Assembly (NCBI RefSeq): GCF_022524345.1
Contig: NZ_JAKWJU010000002.1
Span: 3,224,001-3,288,000, forward strand
Source: Streptomyces marispadix
GTDB lineage: Bacteria; Actinomycetota; Actinomycetes; Streptomycetales; Streptomycetaceae
DNA: 64,000 nucleotides
Direction: 5' to 3'
In this document: positions 8,228 to 17,674 of the stretch, in pieces
Layout: each line of letters opens with the position of its first letter
Position numbering within the stretch: the first letter of the stretch is position 1
Translations under genes and position numbers: made by a program
The notes under the pieces: model-generated
The model's database searches: none
Told to the model about the DNA's origin: nothing
The model's input: only the letters and a program-made list of their open reading frames with translations

Positions 8228-8770
8228 CTAGTCCCGCGAATCCTGCTTCCACTCCCGGGCGAGGAGCCCGAGCAGCACCTCGTCAAGGAACTCGCCCATC
8301 ACCCAGGCCGCCGAGCGCAGCACGCCCTCCCGTACGAAGCCGTTGCGCTCGGCGGAGCGCAGCATCGCGTGGTTGTCCGAGAGCGTCTCGATCTGCAACC
8401 GCTGGAGGCCGCGTACGACGAAGCCGTAGTGGCACAGCACCGCGACCACGTCGGTGCCGTAGCCCTTGCCGCGGGAGGCGGGGCGCAGTCCCAGCCCGAT
8501 GTGCGCGGACCGGTTGTGGGTGTCGATGTTCCACAGCACCGCGCTGCCGACGAGCGTGCCGTCGTCCAACTGCACCACGGAGAACGGGACATGCCCCTGC
8601 TCCTTGTCGTCCACCACGAAGTGCGAGTTCTTCGATCCGAGTGCGATCGGCCGCCATGGTCCGCTCCCGGCCCGCGAGGCGTTGACCACGTCGTCGTGGA
8701 GTTCGTCTTGGAGTATCGGGATGTCGTCCTCGTGCCTGGCCCTGAGCCCGACCTTGCCGCCCCTCAGCAT
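8228..8770 (-). CDS. GNAT-family N-acetyltransferase (RimJ/RimL-like)
   Basis: 180-residue acetyltransferase of the RimJ/RimL subgroup, using acetyl-CoA to acetylate an amino group on a protein or small molecule. Visible features are the N-terminal VGLRARHEDDIPIL, a central LVGSAVLWNID strand, and the acetyl-CoA pyrophosphate loop RPASRGKGYGTDVV at about 97-110. The C-terminal region is LSDNHAMLRSAERNGFVREG, in which the Asn and the NGF segment are typical. GGAAG lies 6 bases before the ATG at 8770. It is convergent with the E2 gene and divergent from the GntR gene. The substrate cannot be told from sequence. Confidence 0.9.
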   Translation of the reverse strand: MLRGGKVGLRARHEDDIPILQDELHDDVVNASRAGSGPWRPIALGSKNSHFVVDDKEQGHVPFSVVQLDDGTLVGSAVLWNIDTHNRSAHIGLGLRPASRGKGYGTDVVAVLCHYGFVVRGLQRLQIETLSDNHAMLRSAERNGFVREGVLRSAAWVMGEFLDEVLLGLLAREWKQDSRD

Positions 8771-8937
8771 GTGGGCTTCCTATCCGACGGTCCGGGACGG
8801 CGGCAAACCAATTTGCCGCCCGTCCCGGCCGTCCCGGCCGCACCGGCCATCGGGTCGTCAGGGTCGGTGCTCCGGCAGCCGCGTCCACATCGCGGACGCG
8901 GACAACCACGCATCTGTGTTGTATCTAAGCTGTGCAC

Positions 8938-9682
8938 ATGTCCGTTTCCGCCGATCTCCCCACCGCAGCGACCACATCCCAGACCGCCGCAGAGAGCCCG
9001 AGTTCGGCCGCCGCTTCGGCCGTCGGGCCCACCGCCGGCGCCCGCCGTCAGCCCGCCGCCGACCGCGTCTACGCACACGTCAAAGAGGCCGTGCTGGACC
9101 GCCGTTACGAGGGCGGCATGCTCCTCACCGAGGGCGAACTCGCCGACGCCGTGGGCGTATCGCGTACACCCGTGAGGGAGGCGCTGCTGCGCCTGGAGGT
9201 CGAGGGGCTGATCAAGCTCTACCCCAAGAAGGGCGCGCTGGTGCTGCCGGTGTCGGCCCAGGAGATCACCGATGTGGTGGAGACGCGGCTGCTCGTCGAG
9301 CAGCACGCCGTGCGCAAGTCCTCGGAGCCGGTACGTGCCGGGCTGATCGCGCGGCTGGAGGAGCTGCTGGAGGAGCAGCGGGCACATGCCGCCGCCCGGC
9401 GATCTCACCGCGTTCGCGCTCAGCGACCGCTGCTTCCACGCGGAGATCGTCAAGAGCACCGGCAACGCGATCCTCACCCGCCTCTACGACCAACTCCGCG
9501 ACCGGCAGCTACGGATGGGCGTCGCCATGATGCACGCGCAGCCGGACAGGATCGCCAAGAGCATCGCCGAACACGCGGAGATCATGGAGGCCGTGCGCAC
9601 GGGCGACGCGGACGCCGCCGCCGAGGCGGTACGCCGCCATGTGACGTGGGTGCACGACCTCGTACACGGCGGTGTGCGGTGA
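8938..9682 (+). pseudogene. GntR/FadR-type transcriptional regulator, frameshifted
   Basis: The N-terminal winged helix-turn-helix is clear in one frame (VYAHVKEAVLDRRYEGG then GVSRTPVREALLRLEVEGL), as is the start of an FCD ligand-binding domain (EITDVVETRLLVEQHAV). The FCD domain continues in the next frame from about 9398 (GDLTAFALSDRCFHAEIV) to the stop at 9682. Removing one C from the CCC run at 9395-9397 restores a continuous protein of about 247 residues. The unshifted frame stays open through the next gene, giving an artificial regulator-transporter fusion. ATG 8938 is preferred (GTG at 8932 possible); no good ribosome site is seen, so translation may be leaderless. It could be a sequencing error or a real mutation. 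Confidence 0.85.
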
Positions 9683-10992
9683 GCGCACCGGCCTCCGCGG
9701 GCGTCACGGTCCACAGCGAACCGCCCGGCGGCCCCCGCGCCGCCGCCGTCTGGGGCCTGGGCGTCACCGTCTACTTCGTAGCCATCACCTACCGCACGAG
9801 CCTCGGCGTGGCCGCCCTCGACGCCGCCGAGCGCTTCGACATCAACTCCTCGGCGCTGTCGACCTTCTCCATCCTCCAACTGCTCGTCTACGCGGGGATG
9901 CAGATACCGGTCGGGCTGCTGGTGGACAGGCTGGGCACGAAGAAGGTGCTGACGCTGGGCGTGGTGCTGTTCACCGCGGGCCAGTTCGGCTTCGCCTTCT
10001 CCCACTCCTATGCCGCCGCCCTCGCATGCCGTGCGCTGCTCGGCTGCGGCGACGCGATGACGTTCATCAGCGTTCTGCGGCTGGGCGCGCGCTGGTTCCC
10101 GGCCAGGCGCGGTCCCGTCATCGCGCAGATCGCGGGCCTCATCGGCATGGCGGGCAACCTCGTCACGACGCTCGTACTGGCACGGCTGCTCGACGCGTTC
10201 GGCTGGACGGCGACGTTCGCGGGCAGCGCGCTGGGCGGCGTGCTGCTGGGCGTGCTGGTCGTGCTGTTCCTCAAGGACCGTCCGGAGGGGAGCCCCGCGG
10301 TCCCCGCCCCGCATCCGGGCGGCGGCTATGTGCGGCGCCAGATACTGCGTGCCTGGCGGGAGCCGGGCACCCGGCTGGGCATGTGGGTGCACTTCACGAC
10401 GCAGTTCCCCGGCATGGTCTTCCTGCTGCTGTGGGGGATGCCCTTCCTCGTCGAGGGGCAGGGCCTCGACCGTGCCACCGCGGGCGAACTGCTCACACTG
10501 GTCGTGGTGTCGAACATGGCGGTCGGCCTGGTCTACGGGCAGTTGATCTCCCGGCACCACGCCGCCCGCGCCCCGCTGGCGCTCGGCACGGTGGCGACGA
10601 CGGCGGCCGTCTGGGCCGCGGTGCTGCTCTGGCCCGGACACGCACCCATGTGGCTGCTGGCGCTGCTGTGCGCGGTGCTGGGCGCATGCGGCCCGGCGTC
10701 CATGATCGGCTTCGACTTCGCCCGTCCCGCCAATCCGCCTGAGCGTCAGGGCACGGCCTCGGGGATCGTCAACATGGGTGGTTTCACCGCCTCGATGACG
10801 ACGCTGCTGGCGGTCGGCGTCCTGCTGGACGTCACAGGCGGCAGCTTCCGCGCCGGCTTCGCGAGCATCTTCGTACTGGAGGCGCTGGGGCTCGTGCAGA
10901 TCCTGCGGCTGCGTAAGAGGGCGCACAGGCGTGAGCGTGAGCGCGTGGTCGCGAGCCGGGTCGAGGCGGTGCACGTCCCCGTCTCCCGCTGA
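9679..10992 (+). CDS. MFS transporter
   Basis: 437-residue major facilitator superfamily permease with about 12 membrane segments. It includes VYFVAITYRTSLGVAALDAA near the first helix and an MFS motif-A-like loop after helix 2 (GLLVDRLGTKKVLTLG). The GTG start at 9679 overlaps the TGA stop of the upstream GntR frame (GTGA), so translation is expected to be coupled and the regulator probably controls it. A large loop with a Pro/Gly-rich segment follows helix 6. The substrate is unknown; single-pump GntR/MFS pairs often handle organic acids or drugs, but that is only family-level knowledge. The C-terminus ends in a basic cytoplasmic tail. Confidence 0.9.
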   Translation: MSAPASAGVTVHSEPPGGPRAAAVWGLGVTVYFVAITYRTSLGVAALDAAERFDINSSALSTFSILQLLVYAGMQIPVGLLVDRLGTKKVLTLGVVLFTAGQFGFAFSHSYAAALACRALLGCGDAMTFISVLRLGARWFPARRGPVIAQIAGLIGMAGNLVTTLVLARLLDAFGWTATFAGSALGGVLLGVLVVLFLKDRPEGSPAVPAPHPGGGYVRRQILRAWREPGTRLGMWVHFTTQFPGMVFLLLWGMPFLVEGQGLDRATAGELLTLVVVSNMAVGLVYGQLISRHHAARAPLALGTVATTAAVWAAVLLWPGHAPMWLLALLCAVLGACGPASMIGFDFARPANPPERQGTASGIVNMGGFTASMTTLLAVGVLLDVTGGSFRAGFASIFVLEALGLVQILRLRKRAHRRERERVVASRVEAVHVPVSR

Positions 10993-11132
10993 CAAGCAGA
11001 CGAGGACTCAGGGACGTACGGGTGCACGGCGTGCCGGCCTGCCGGGCTACTGCCGTGTCCGCGGGGCGAGTCGGCCGGGGCGGGCGCGGCGCGGCAGCAC
11101 ACGCACCGCGCCCCCGCCCACACGGCCGCTCG

Positions 11133-11963
11133 TCACGGCGTGACGGAGAAGTTCTCCAGGATCGCCTTCGCCAGCTTCGCGTCGCCCTCGACCTTCACCT
11201 GGTCCGCGACCGCGTCCGCACGCACCCGCCCGGCCGCGAGCCGCAGATAGGTCTCCCAGTCCAGCGACAGCGTGACCGTGGGCCCCAGGGACGGGCTGCC
11301 GTCGACCGTGCCGCGCCCGTCCGCGTCCACGCGCACCGTCCGCATGAACTCCATCGGGCCGCTCACGTCGAAGACGACCGCCGTGTGCTTGGGTGCGCCC
11401 GCCTTCTTGGCGACCACCTTCGGCAGCCCGAGGATCATCAGGTCCCGTGCCACCGTCGCACCGCCGGAGTCGAGATTGCCCGGCTTGCCCAGTGCCCGGC
11501 GAAGGTCCTGTTCGTGCACCCACACGTCGAACGCACGGAGGCGGAGCTGCTGTTCGAGGGGGATCTTCGAGCCACCCGGCATGATGTCCCGTACCTCGGC
11601 GTCCGGTGCGCGCTTCTCGTTACGAAGCTGCCGGGAGCGGCGGATGATCGTGTACTCCAGCTCGCTCGTCATCTCCGGGCCCGTGTGGTGCCGCCGCACA
11701 TCGACCTGGATCTCCATGTGGCGGCTGGGCTCGTCTACGACATGGCGCAGATCGCGCGGCAGGGTGTGGATCGGCCTTGGATCGCCGAGCAGTTCACACT
11801 CCATGCCGATGATGTGGGAGACCACGTCACGGACCGACCACCCGGGGCAGGCGGTGCGCCGGTTCCACTCGCCCTCGGCGAGCGGCCTCACCAGTTCGGA
11901 TATCGCTTCGATGGACTCGGTCCAGGCGTCGACGTATGGCTGAAGGCTTGGGTGGTCGGTCAC
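11133..11963 (-). CDS. Maleylpyruvate isomerase-type (MDMPI/DinB-fold) protein with SCP2-like C-terminus
   Basis: 276 residues. The N-terminal half matches the mycothiol-dependent maleylpyruvate isomerase/DinB-like fold: LVRPLAEGEWNRRTACPGWS then VRDVVSHIIGMECELLGDPR, where CxGWxVxDVxxH carries a metal-ligand His. The C-terminal part (FDVSGPMEFMRTVRVDADGR, then LSLDWETYLRLAAGRV) resembles sterol-carrier/MDMPI C-terminal domains. The GTG at 11963 is chosen because GAGGGG lies just upstream and the family begins a few residues before the first helix; an upstream ATG at 12116 would add 51 atypical Arg-rich residues. Use of mycothiol is plausible in actinobacteria. Substrate unknown. Confidence 0.87.
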   Translation of the reverse strand: MTDHPSLQPYVDAWTESIEAISELVRPLAEGEWNRRTACPGWSVRDVVSHIIGMECELLGDPRPIHTLPRDLRHVVDEPSRHMEIQVDVRRHHTGPEMTSELEYTIIRRSRQLRNEKRAPDAEVRDIMPGGSKIPLEQQLRLRAFDVWVHEQDLRRALGKPGNLDSGGATVARDLMILGLPKVVAKKAGAPKHTAVVFDVSGPMEFMRTVRVDADGRGTVDGSPSLGPTVTLSLDWETYLRLAAGRVRADAVADQVKVEGDAKLAKAILENFSVTP

Positions 11964-12381
11964 GAGACCCCTCGGGCGGTACGGACGTTCGTGGGCTTCG
12001 GTGCGTCTTCGATGCGTCTTCGATGCGTGCGGTGCTCTCAAGTTACGCTGCGCGAGGCTGGCACGGCAGTGCTTTCGGGGCACGATGCTAGGCCCATTCG
12101 CACCCCTTTTGCGCACCGGCGGTGGTACGGTGCGCGCCTGTTCGGCACGAAAGCGGATCTAAGCACGCACACCGGTCGAACCACCGGCTGGATTCGCCCC
12201 GCTCGTACGCCCGTTCACGGCTTCTGACGCGAGCCGCCCGCGCACACGCGGCAGTTGACGTCCGCCCCCGCCAACCGGGCGCCCGCACCCCGTCGTTGCG
12301 GCAGGCCGACGGCCCGTGGCCGGTCCGGCCCACGACGGTGTCCTACGGCCGCTGCCCGCCGTCGTCCGCCTCGGCCCGTCG
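11964..12381. other. Intergenic region, no gene seen
   Basis: About 420 bases between two minus-strand genes. It should hold the promoter of the MDMPI-type gene. No conserved protein, RNA or clear hairpin is seen. Confidence 0.5.
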
Positions 12382-12864
12382 TCAGTCGTGGTGCGTCAGC
12401 GCGTCCACGCACACCGCCAGCGCCAGCACCAACGGCACGTCGGCGCCCGGCTGTTCGATGTCCACGGCGTAGGTCTCGCGCACGCGGAACCACTTGCGCG
12501 AGATGCGCGCCAGCCGCTCGCCGCCGAGTTCGATGTCGTACTCCTTGTCGAGCACGCTTCCGTGCACCGACAGCGCGGAGCCGTCGGCGAGCGTCGCCCT
12601 GAAGCGGTTGCGCAGTGGCGTGAAGCGCTTCTTGCGCACCGTCGCGAGCCGCTCGCCGTCGCGCTCGATCCACATCGTCCCCCAGAGGCTGACCATCTTC
12701 CGCCGTACGACGGCGACGATCTCGCCCTGCGGGTCCTTGAGTTCGAAGGTCTGCCGGACGCGCAGCGCCTTGCCGTCGACGAGGAACGAGTGCTCGCCGT
12801 ACTCGTCGTCGATCCAGTAGTCGTCGCCGATGCCGAAGACCCGTTCGCGTACGAGATATCTCAT
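12382..12864 (-). CDS. LURP-one-related / tubby-like fold protein
   Basis: 160 residues matching the LURP-one-related (DUF567) family, whose beta-barrel resembles tubby and scramblase C-terminal domains. Features in order are MRYLVRERVFGIGDDYWI, a repeated strand pattern (FLVDGKALRVRQTFELKD, then VAVVRRKMVSLWGTMWI), the Arg/Lys-rich RLATVRKKRFTPLRNRF, and a C-terminal helix at about 140-158 ending VLALAVCVDALTHHD. The last element is the hydrophobic buried helix typical of the fold. The family is widespread in Streptomyces without a well-established biochemical role; membrane association is a guess. The ATG start directly precedes the conserved region. Confidence 0.88.
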   Translation of the reverse strand: MRYLVRERVFGIGDDYWIDDEYGEHSFLVDGKALRVRQTFELKDPQGEIVAVVRRKMVSLWGTMWIERDGERLATVRKKRFTPLRNRFRATLADGSALSVHGSVLDKEYDIELGGERLARISRKWFRVRETYAVDIEQPGADVPLVLALAVCVDALTHHD

Positions 12865-13060
12865 GCACGTAGCCCTTCCCCGGCGGCAGCACGTCGGACC
12901 GCCCCACCGGTCTCCCTCACACGACGGACGGCCGCGGCCCCCGCTCCGGGCGCTCCGCTCTGCGGGCGCTCCGGGCGGACGGCCGCGGCCGCTCGTCGGC
13001 CCTGCGGCGTTCCACGCGCTCCAGGCGATCCACGGAGTGCGCGGCGCTCCACGGCCTCCT

Positions 13061-13288
13061 TCAGCTCAGGTGGTGACGTTCCTCCTCGACGACCACCGGT
13101 GCCGCCGGGTGCGGCGGCTGCGTCTTGCGGCGCTTGAAGATGCTGACGTAGACGGAGAGCCCGATCAGCCCGACGGCCATCAGGACGAGACCCACGACAT
13201 CGAGGTTGACGACGTCGGTGTTCCAGTCGACGGCCAAGGTGAGGATGGCCCCCACGGCCAGCATGCCGATGCAGAAGACGATGCCCAT
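13061..13288 (-). CDS. Small two-helix membrane protein (DUF6458-like)
   Basis: 75 residues with two membrane segments: about 4-21 (VFCIGMLAVGAILTLAV) and 30-50 (VVGLVLMAVGLIGLSVYVSI). A basic loop (KRRKTQPP) and an acidic/His C-terminus (VVEEERHHLS) follow. The pattern of a short hydrophobic protein starting MGI and a central DWNTDVVNLDVVG segment matches the DUF6458 family of actinobacteria. The ATG at 13288 follows GGAGG (minus strand). Function is unknown. Its neighbours on the same strand are well separated, so it is probably monocistronic. Confidence 0.85.
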   Translation of the reverse strand: MGIVFCIGMLAVGAILTLAVDWNTDVVNLDVVGLVLMAVGLIGLSVYVSIFKRRKTQPPHPAAPVVVEEERHHLS

Positions 13289-13562
13289 GGATTCCTCCGA
13301 TTGGCGTTGTCCTGCTTGTACGGCTCTCGTACGGAGTCCGGGTGCCCCGGGGCTCGGCCGTCAATCAGGGGGCACGGCAAGGGGCTTGGCGACGGCGCCT
13401 GGAAACGCGCCTGGCAACGGGCACGGGAACAGGCACGGGCACGGCCACGGCACCGGGGGGCAACACGGCACGAGACGGGGGCCGTTGAGCGCCCCCGAAC
13501 CCGTCCTGCCCCCGCCCGGTCCTCAGCCCGGCCCTCAGTCCGGCCCTCAGTCCGTCAACGCA

Positions 13563-14942
13563 TCAGCTCCTCAGGAACGCGCTCAGGCAACGCGTCAGCA
13601 GCAACGGGTCCTCCACGCCGCACAGTTCACGCGCCGAGTGCATCGACAGGATCGCCACACCCACGTCAACGGTCGAAATCCCGTGCCTGGCGGCCGTGAT
13701 GGGCCCGATCGTCGTCCCGCACGGCATCTCGTTGTTCGACACGAACGACTGCCACGGCACGCCCGCCCGCTCGCACGCCGCCGCGAAGACCGCGCGGCCC
13801 GAACCGTCCGTCGCATAGCGCTGATTGACGTTGACCTTGAGGATCGGGCCGCCGTTGGGCCTCGGCAGATGGCCCGGGTCGTGGCGCTCGGCGTAGTTGG
13901 GGTGCACCGCGTGACCGGTGTCGGAGGAGAGGCACACGCTTCCCGCGTACGCCCGTGCCCGGTCCTCGTAGCCGCCGCCGCGTGCGTAGACCGAACGCTC
14001 CAGCACGGAGCCGAGCAGCGGCCCGTCGGCGCCGGTGTCGGACTGGCTGCCGTTCTCCTCGTGGTCGAAGGCCGCCAGCACGGGAATCGCGGGAAGCTCC
14101 TCGCCCCCGTCCCCGGCCATGGCCGCCTCGGCCAGCGCCACCGAACCGGCGTGCACCGACAGCAGGTTGTCCATGCGCGGCCCCGCCAGCAGCTCCTCGT
14201 CCCGCCCCAGATACGCGGGGGGCTCCACGCTGTGCGCCATCAGGTCCCAGCCGGTGACCTCCTCGGGGGCCACGCCCGCCTCCTGTGCGACGAAACGGAT
14301 CAGATCGCCCTCGTGGGGCGTGCCGAGGCCCCACACGGGGGTCATGTGCCGCTGCCTGTCGAGCTTGAGGCCCTCGTTGGCCTTCCGGTCGAGGTGGATG
14401 GCGAGCTGCGGCACCCGCAGCAGCGGCCGGTGTACGTCCACGAGCCGCGTGGACCCGTCGCGCAGCGAGAGGCGCCCCGCGAGGCCGAGGTCCCTGTCGA
14501 GCCAGGTGTTGAGAAGCGTCCCGCCGTAGATCTCCACGGCGATCTGCCGCCAGCCGTCGGACCCTGTGTCCGGCACCGGTTTGACGCGCAGATTGGGCGA
14601 GTCGGTGTGTGCGCCGACGATCCGGTACGGGGCGGCGGGCCCGGCGCCCGCGGGCACGTACCACGCGATGAGCGCGCCGCCGCGCTGCACGTAGTAGCCA
14701 CGGCCGGAGGGGGCGCCCGCGCCGCCCACGGGGCCACCGCCCACGGACGTGCCACCGGCGGCGGCCGCGTCCCAGGGCTCCGTCTCGTCGAGCTGCCGGA
14801 AGCCCGCCTTCTCCAGCAACTCCGCCGCGCTGCGCACCGCGTGGTACGGCGTGGGCGAGTCCGAGAGGAAGCCGATCAGGCTGTCGGTGTGGGCCCGGCC
14901 CGCATGCTGAGGCGGCGCGGGGCTCTGGGAGCGTGGGGTCAT
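13563..14942 (-). CDS. M18-family aspartyl aminopeptidase
   Basis: 459-residue dinuclear zinc aminopeptidase that removes N-terminal acidic residues in the cytoplasm. Metal and catalytic motifs are all present: VGAHTDSPNLRVKP (ligand His/Asp), FDHEENGSQSDTGADG (catalytic Glu and ligands), SSDTGHAVHPNYAERHDP, and the C-terminal VAILSMHSARELCGVED with the last ligand His. The substrate-pocket segment VSNNEMPCGTTIGPI is also intact. The ATG at 14942 (MTPRSQSPAP) is preferred over one at 15053, which would put a Pro/Ser-rich stretch and a hairpin inside the coding region. The length is near the family norm. Confidence 0.93.
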   Translation of the reverse strand: MTPRSQSPAPPQHAGRAHTDSLIGFLSDSPTPYHAVRSAAELLEKAGFRQLDETEPWDAAAAGGTSVGGGPVGGAGAPSGRGYYVQRGGALIAWYVPAGAGPAAPYRIVGAHTDSPNLRVKPVPDTGSDGWRQIAVEIYGGTLLNTWLDRDLGLAGRLSLRDGSTRLVDVHRPLLRVPQLAIHLDRKANEGLKLDRQRHMTPVWGLGTPHEGDLIRFVAQEAGVAPEEVTGWDLMAHSVEPPAYLGRDEELLAGPRMDNLLSVHAGSVALAEAAMAGDGGEELPAIPVLAAFDHEENGSQSDTGADGPLLGSVLERSVYARGGGYEDRARAYAGSVCLSSDTGHAVHPNYAERHDPGHLPRPNGGPILKVNVNQRYATDGSGRAVFAAACERAGVPWQSFVSNNEMPCGTTIGPITAARHGISTVDVGVAILSMHSARELCGVEDPLLLTRCLSAFLRS

Positions 14943-14963
14943 AAGGTCAGCATACGAAGGCGA

Positions 14964-15003
14964 AACGTCCTTCTCCCGGCCTGCGTGGGAGGAGAAGGAC
15001 GTT
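14964..15003. terminator. Hairpin terminator between acyl-CoA dehydrogenase and aminopeptidase genes
   Basis: AACGTCCTTCTCC (14964-14976) pairs perfectly over 13 bases with GGAGAAGGACGTT (14991-15003) around a 14-base loop. It lies downstream of the minus-strand acyl-CoA dehydrogenase gene and immediately upstream of the aminopeptidase start. Confidence 0.7.
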
Positions 15004-15110
15004 CCGCATGGGGGGATCGGGGGCTGGCAACGGGCCGGTGCACGGACCGGCACTCAGGCCGGTTCGCGCACCGGTATGCGTCCCGGTGCGCGAGCCCGTG
15101 TGTCAGCCGG

Positions 15111-16949
15111 TCAGAACGCCGCCTCGTCGAGCTCCATCACGGACGAGTCGACCTTCTCGGCCAGCGCGCGTTCGACGGCCACGGAGGGCAGCACGTTCGC
15201 GGCAAAGAACTTCGCCGCCGCGATCTTGCCCTCGTAGAACGCCTCGTCCTTCGTGGAGAGCGACGCCGAGGCGTCGGCCAGCTTCTCCGCCGCCACCGTC
15301 GCGCCGCGCAGCAGCAGATAGCCGATGACGACGTCGCCGGAGGACAGGAGGAAGCGGGTGGTGTTGAGGCCGACCTTGTAGATCGACTTCACGTCCTTCT
15401 CGGTGGCCGCCAGGTCGGTCAGCATGGCGCCGACCATGGCCTCCAACTCGACCGCCGCGCGGGAGAGTTCCTCGCGTGCGGGGGCCAGCTCCTCGCCGCC
15501 CTTCGCCTCGGCCAGGAACTTCTTGATCTCCTCCGAGAGCGTGGTGAGCGCCTGGCCCTGGTCGCGTACGACCTTGCGGAAGAAGAAGTCCTGGCCCTGG
15601 ATCGCGGTGGTGCCCTCGTAGAGGGTGTCGATCTTGGCGTCGCGGATGTACTGCTCGATCGGGTACTCCTGGAGGTACCCCGAGCCGCCGAGCGTCTGGA
15701 GCGACTGCGCGAGCTGCTCGTAGGACTTCTCCGAGCCGTAGCCCTTGACGATCGGCAGGAGCAGGTCGTTGAGGCGCTGCGCCGCCGAGGCGTCCTCGCC
15801 CCGGTACTCCTTGACCATGATCTCGTCCTGCACGGACGCGGTGTAGAGGACCAGCGCCCGCATGCCCTCCGCGTACGCCTTCTGCGTCAGCAGCGAGCGG
15901 CGCACGTCGGGGTGGTGGGTGATGGTCACGCGCGGCGCGGTCTTGTCGGTGAACTGCGCCAGGTCGGCGCCCTGCACGCGCTCCTTGGCGTACTCCAGGG
16001 CGTTGAGGTAGCCGGTGGAGAGCGTCGCGATGGCCTTCGTGCCGACCATCATCCGCGCGAACTCGATCACCTTGAACATCTGGCGGATGCCGTCGTGCTT
16101 CTCGCCGAGCAGCCAGCCCTTGGCGGGCTCGTTGGCGCCGAAGGTCATCTCGCAGGTGTTGGAGACCTTCAGGCCCATCTTGTGCTCGACGTTGGTGGCG
16201 TAGACGCCGTTGCGCTCGCCGAGTTCGCCGCTGTCCCAGTCGAAGTCGTACTTCGGCACGAGGAAGAGCGACAGTCCCTTGGTGCCGGGGCCGTGGCCCT
16301 CGGGGCGGGCGAGTACGAAGTGCACGATGTTGTCGGAGAGGTCGTGCTCACCGGAGGTGATGAAGCGCTTGACGCCCTCGATGTGCCAGCTTCCGTCGTC
16401 CTGCTTCACGGCCTTGGTGCGGCCGGCGCCGACGTCCGAGCCGGCGTCCGGCTCGGTGAGCACCATCGTGGAGCCCCACTGCTTGTCGACCATCAACTGG
16501 GCGATCTTGAGCTGCTCTTCGGTGCCCTCCTCGTGGATGACACCGGCGAACGCGGGGCCCGACGCGTACATCCACACCGCCGGGTTGGAGCCGAGCACGG
16601 TCTCGGCGAAGCTCCACAGCAGCGAGCGCGGGGCGGTGGTGCCGCCGATCTGCTCCGGGGTGCCCAGGCGCCACCACTCGGCGTCCATGTAGGCCTGGTA
16701 GCTCTTCTTGAACGCCTCAGGAACGGGAGCGGTGTTGGTCTCCGGGTCGAAGACCGGCGGATTGCGGTCGGAGTCCTCATAGGACTCGGCGAGTTCGTTC
16801 TCGGCGAGGCGCGCGATCTCGGTCAGCACGCTCTTCGCGGTGTCCACGTCCATCTCCGCGAACGGTCCGGTGCCGTACACCGTGTCGCGGCCGAGCACCT
16901 CGAAGAGGTTGAACTCGATGTCGCGGAGATTCGACTTGTAGTGCCCCAT
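15111..16949 (-). CDS. Acyl-CoA dehydrogenase (FadE5-like, long form)
   Basis: 612-residue FAD-dependent acyl-CoA dehydrogenase for beta-oxidation of fatty acyl-CoA. Seen in order: an N-terminal helical domain ([20 protein letters not shown]); the central FAD-binding beta domain with [19 protein letters not shown] and [11 protein letters not shown]; the C-terminal helical domain with [19 protein letters not shown]; and the catalytic glutamate in [14 protein letters not shown] further C-terminal helical extension marks the approximately 600-residue FadE5/FadE22-like class. The ATG at 16949 is the conserved family start and has GGAG upstream; an ATG eight codons earlier is less likely. It has its own terminator, so it is probably monocistronic. 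Chain-length specificity is not readable. Confidence 0.95.
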   Translation of the reverse strand: MGHYKSNLRDIEFNLFEVLGRDTVYGTGPFAEMDVDTAKSVLTEIARLAENELAESYEDSDRNPPVFDPETNTAPVPEAFKKSYQAYMDAEWWRLGTPEQIGGTTAPRSLLWSFAETVLGSNPAVWMYASGPAFAGVIHEEGTEEQLKIAQLMVDKQWGSTMVLTEPDAGSDVGAGRTKAVKQDDGSWHIEGVKRFITSGEHDLSDNIVHFVLARPEGHGPGTKGLSLFLVPKYDFDWDSGELGERNGVYATNVEHKMGLKVSNTCEMTFGANEPAKGWLLGEKHDGIRQMFKVIEFARMMVGTKAIATLSTGYLNALEYAKERVQGADLAQFTDKTAPRVTITHHPDVRRSLLTQKAYAEGMRALVLYTASVQDEIMVKEYRGEDASAAQRLNDLLLPIVKGYGSEKSYEQLAQSLQTLGGSGYLQEYPIEQYIRDAKIDTLYEGTTAIQGQDFFFRKVVRDQGQALTTLSEEIKKFLAEAKGGEELAPAREELSRAAVELEAMVGAMLTDLAATEKDVKSIYKVGLNTTRFLLSSGDVVIGYLLLRGATVAAEKLADASASLSTKDEAFYEGKIAAAKFFAANVLPSVAVERALAEKVDSSVMELDEAAF

Positions 16950-17092
16950 GGCAACGGCTCCGTGTGGTCTCACTCGACGGACAGGAAGTCAGGCTGTGTC
17001 TAGGGATAGTGCGTCTAGGCAAGATGATGCTACCCGTCGGTAATAACTAGCAAGCCCTAACCGCCCATCTGTGACTCGTTACTCTTTCTCCC

Positions 17093-17626
17093 ATGTACGG
17101 CTACGACCAGACAGCGTCCGCGGGACAGGGCTACCCGCACGCCGGGCAGCAGTACGGCCACCAGCAGCACGCCCATCAGCAGCAGTACGCCCAGCAGGCG
17201 CCGCCGCCTCCCTACGGGCAGCAGGGCCAGCCGGGCAACGGGCAGCCGCTCTACCCCGAGCCGTCGTCGCCGCCGTCACTCCGCGAGACCGTGCGCGCCT
17301 TCACCACGGGCACGATCACCTCCGAGGACTTCCAGTCGATCTTCTCGACGTCCAAGGTCTACTGCCCGCGCGGCGAGACCCCCGGGTTCCTCGCGCTGCA
17401 CGACACCCAGCAGCCGGTCATCCCGATGTTCACCACGCTCAAGGAGCTGCGCCGCTACGCCGGCAAGGAGTCCCGCTACTTCGTGATCACGGGCGCCGAG
17501 GTGCTGGACCTGCTTCCCTCCGGCTACGGCTTCGTACTGGACATGGAGGGCGACCACCGCGTGGTCTTCGACGCCAAGGCGGTCGAGGAGATGGTCGACT
17601 TCGCGATGCGCCGGATGTACGGATAG
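17093..17626 (+). CDS. SseB-like domain protein with Gln/Tyr-rich N-terminus
   Basis: 177 residues. The first 60 are a low-complexity Gly/Tyr/Gln/His region (QQYGHQQHAHQQQYAQQ), probably disordered. The folded part (about 62-175) resembles the SseB N-terminal family: SLRETVRAFTTGTITSEDFQ, then KVYCPRGETPGFLALHDTQQ, VIPMFTTLKELRRYAGKESR, and LLPSGYGFVLDMEGDHRVVF. The ATG at 17093 is the first start after the upstream divergent gene. SseB-like proteins in Streptomyces have no settled function; they resemble secretion- or immunity-linked regulators. The stop is 48 bases from the convergent SpoIIE gene. Confidence 0.85.
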   Translation: MYGYDQTASAGQGYPHAGQQYGHQQHAHQQQYAQQAPPPPYGQQGQPGNGQPLYPEPSSPPSLRETVRAFTTGTITSEDFQSIFSTSKVYCPRGETPGFLALHDTQQPVIPMFTTLKELRRYAGKESRYFVITGAEVLDLLPSGYGFVLDMEGDHRVVFDAKAVEEMVDFAMRRMYG

Positions 17627-17674
17627 CCGGCGGCCCGGCAGGCCGGGCGTACAAGCCGCAGTAGGGCGCCGGGC

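Noticed and set aside
13206..17003. 1265-codon plus-strand frame opposite the aminopeptidase and acyl-CoA dehydrogenase
   Set aside because: Antisense open frame produced by high GC; both minus-strand genes have full domain evidence.
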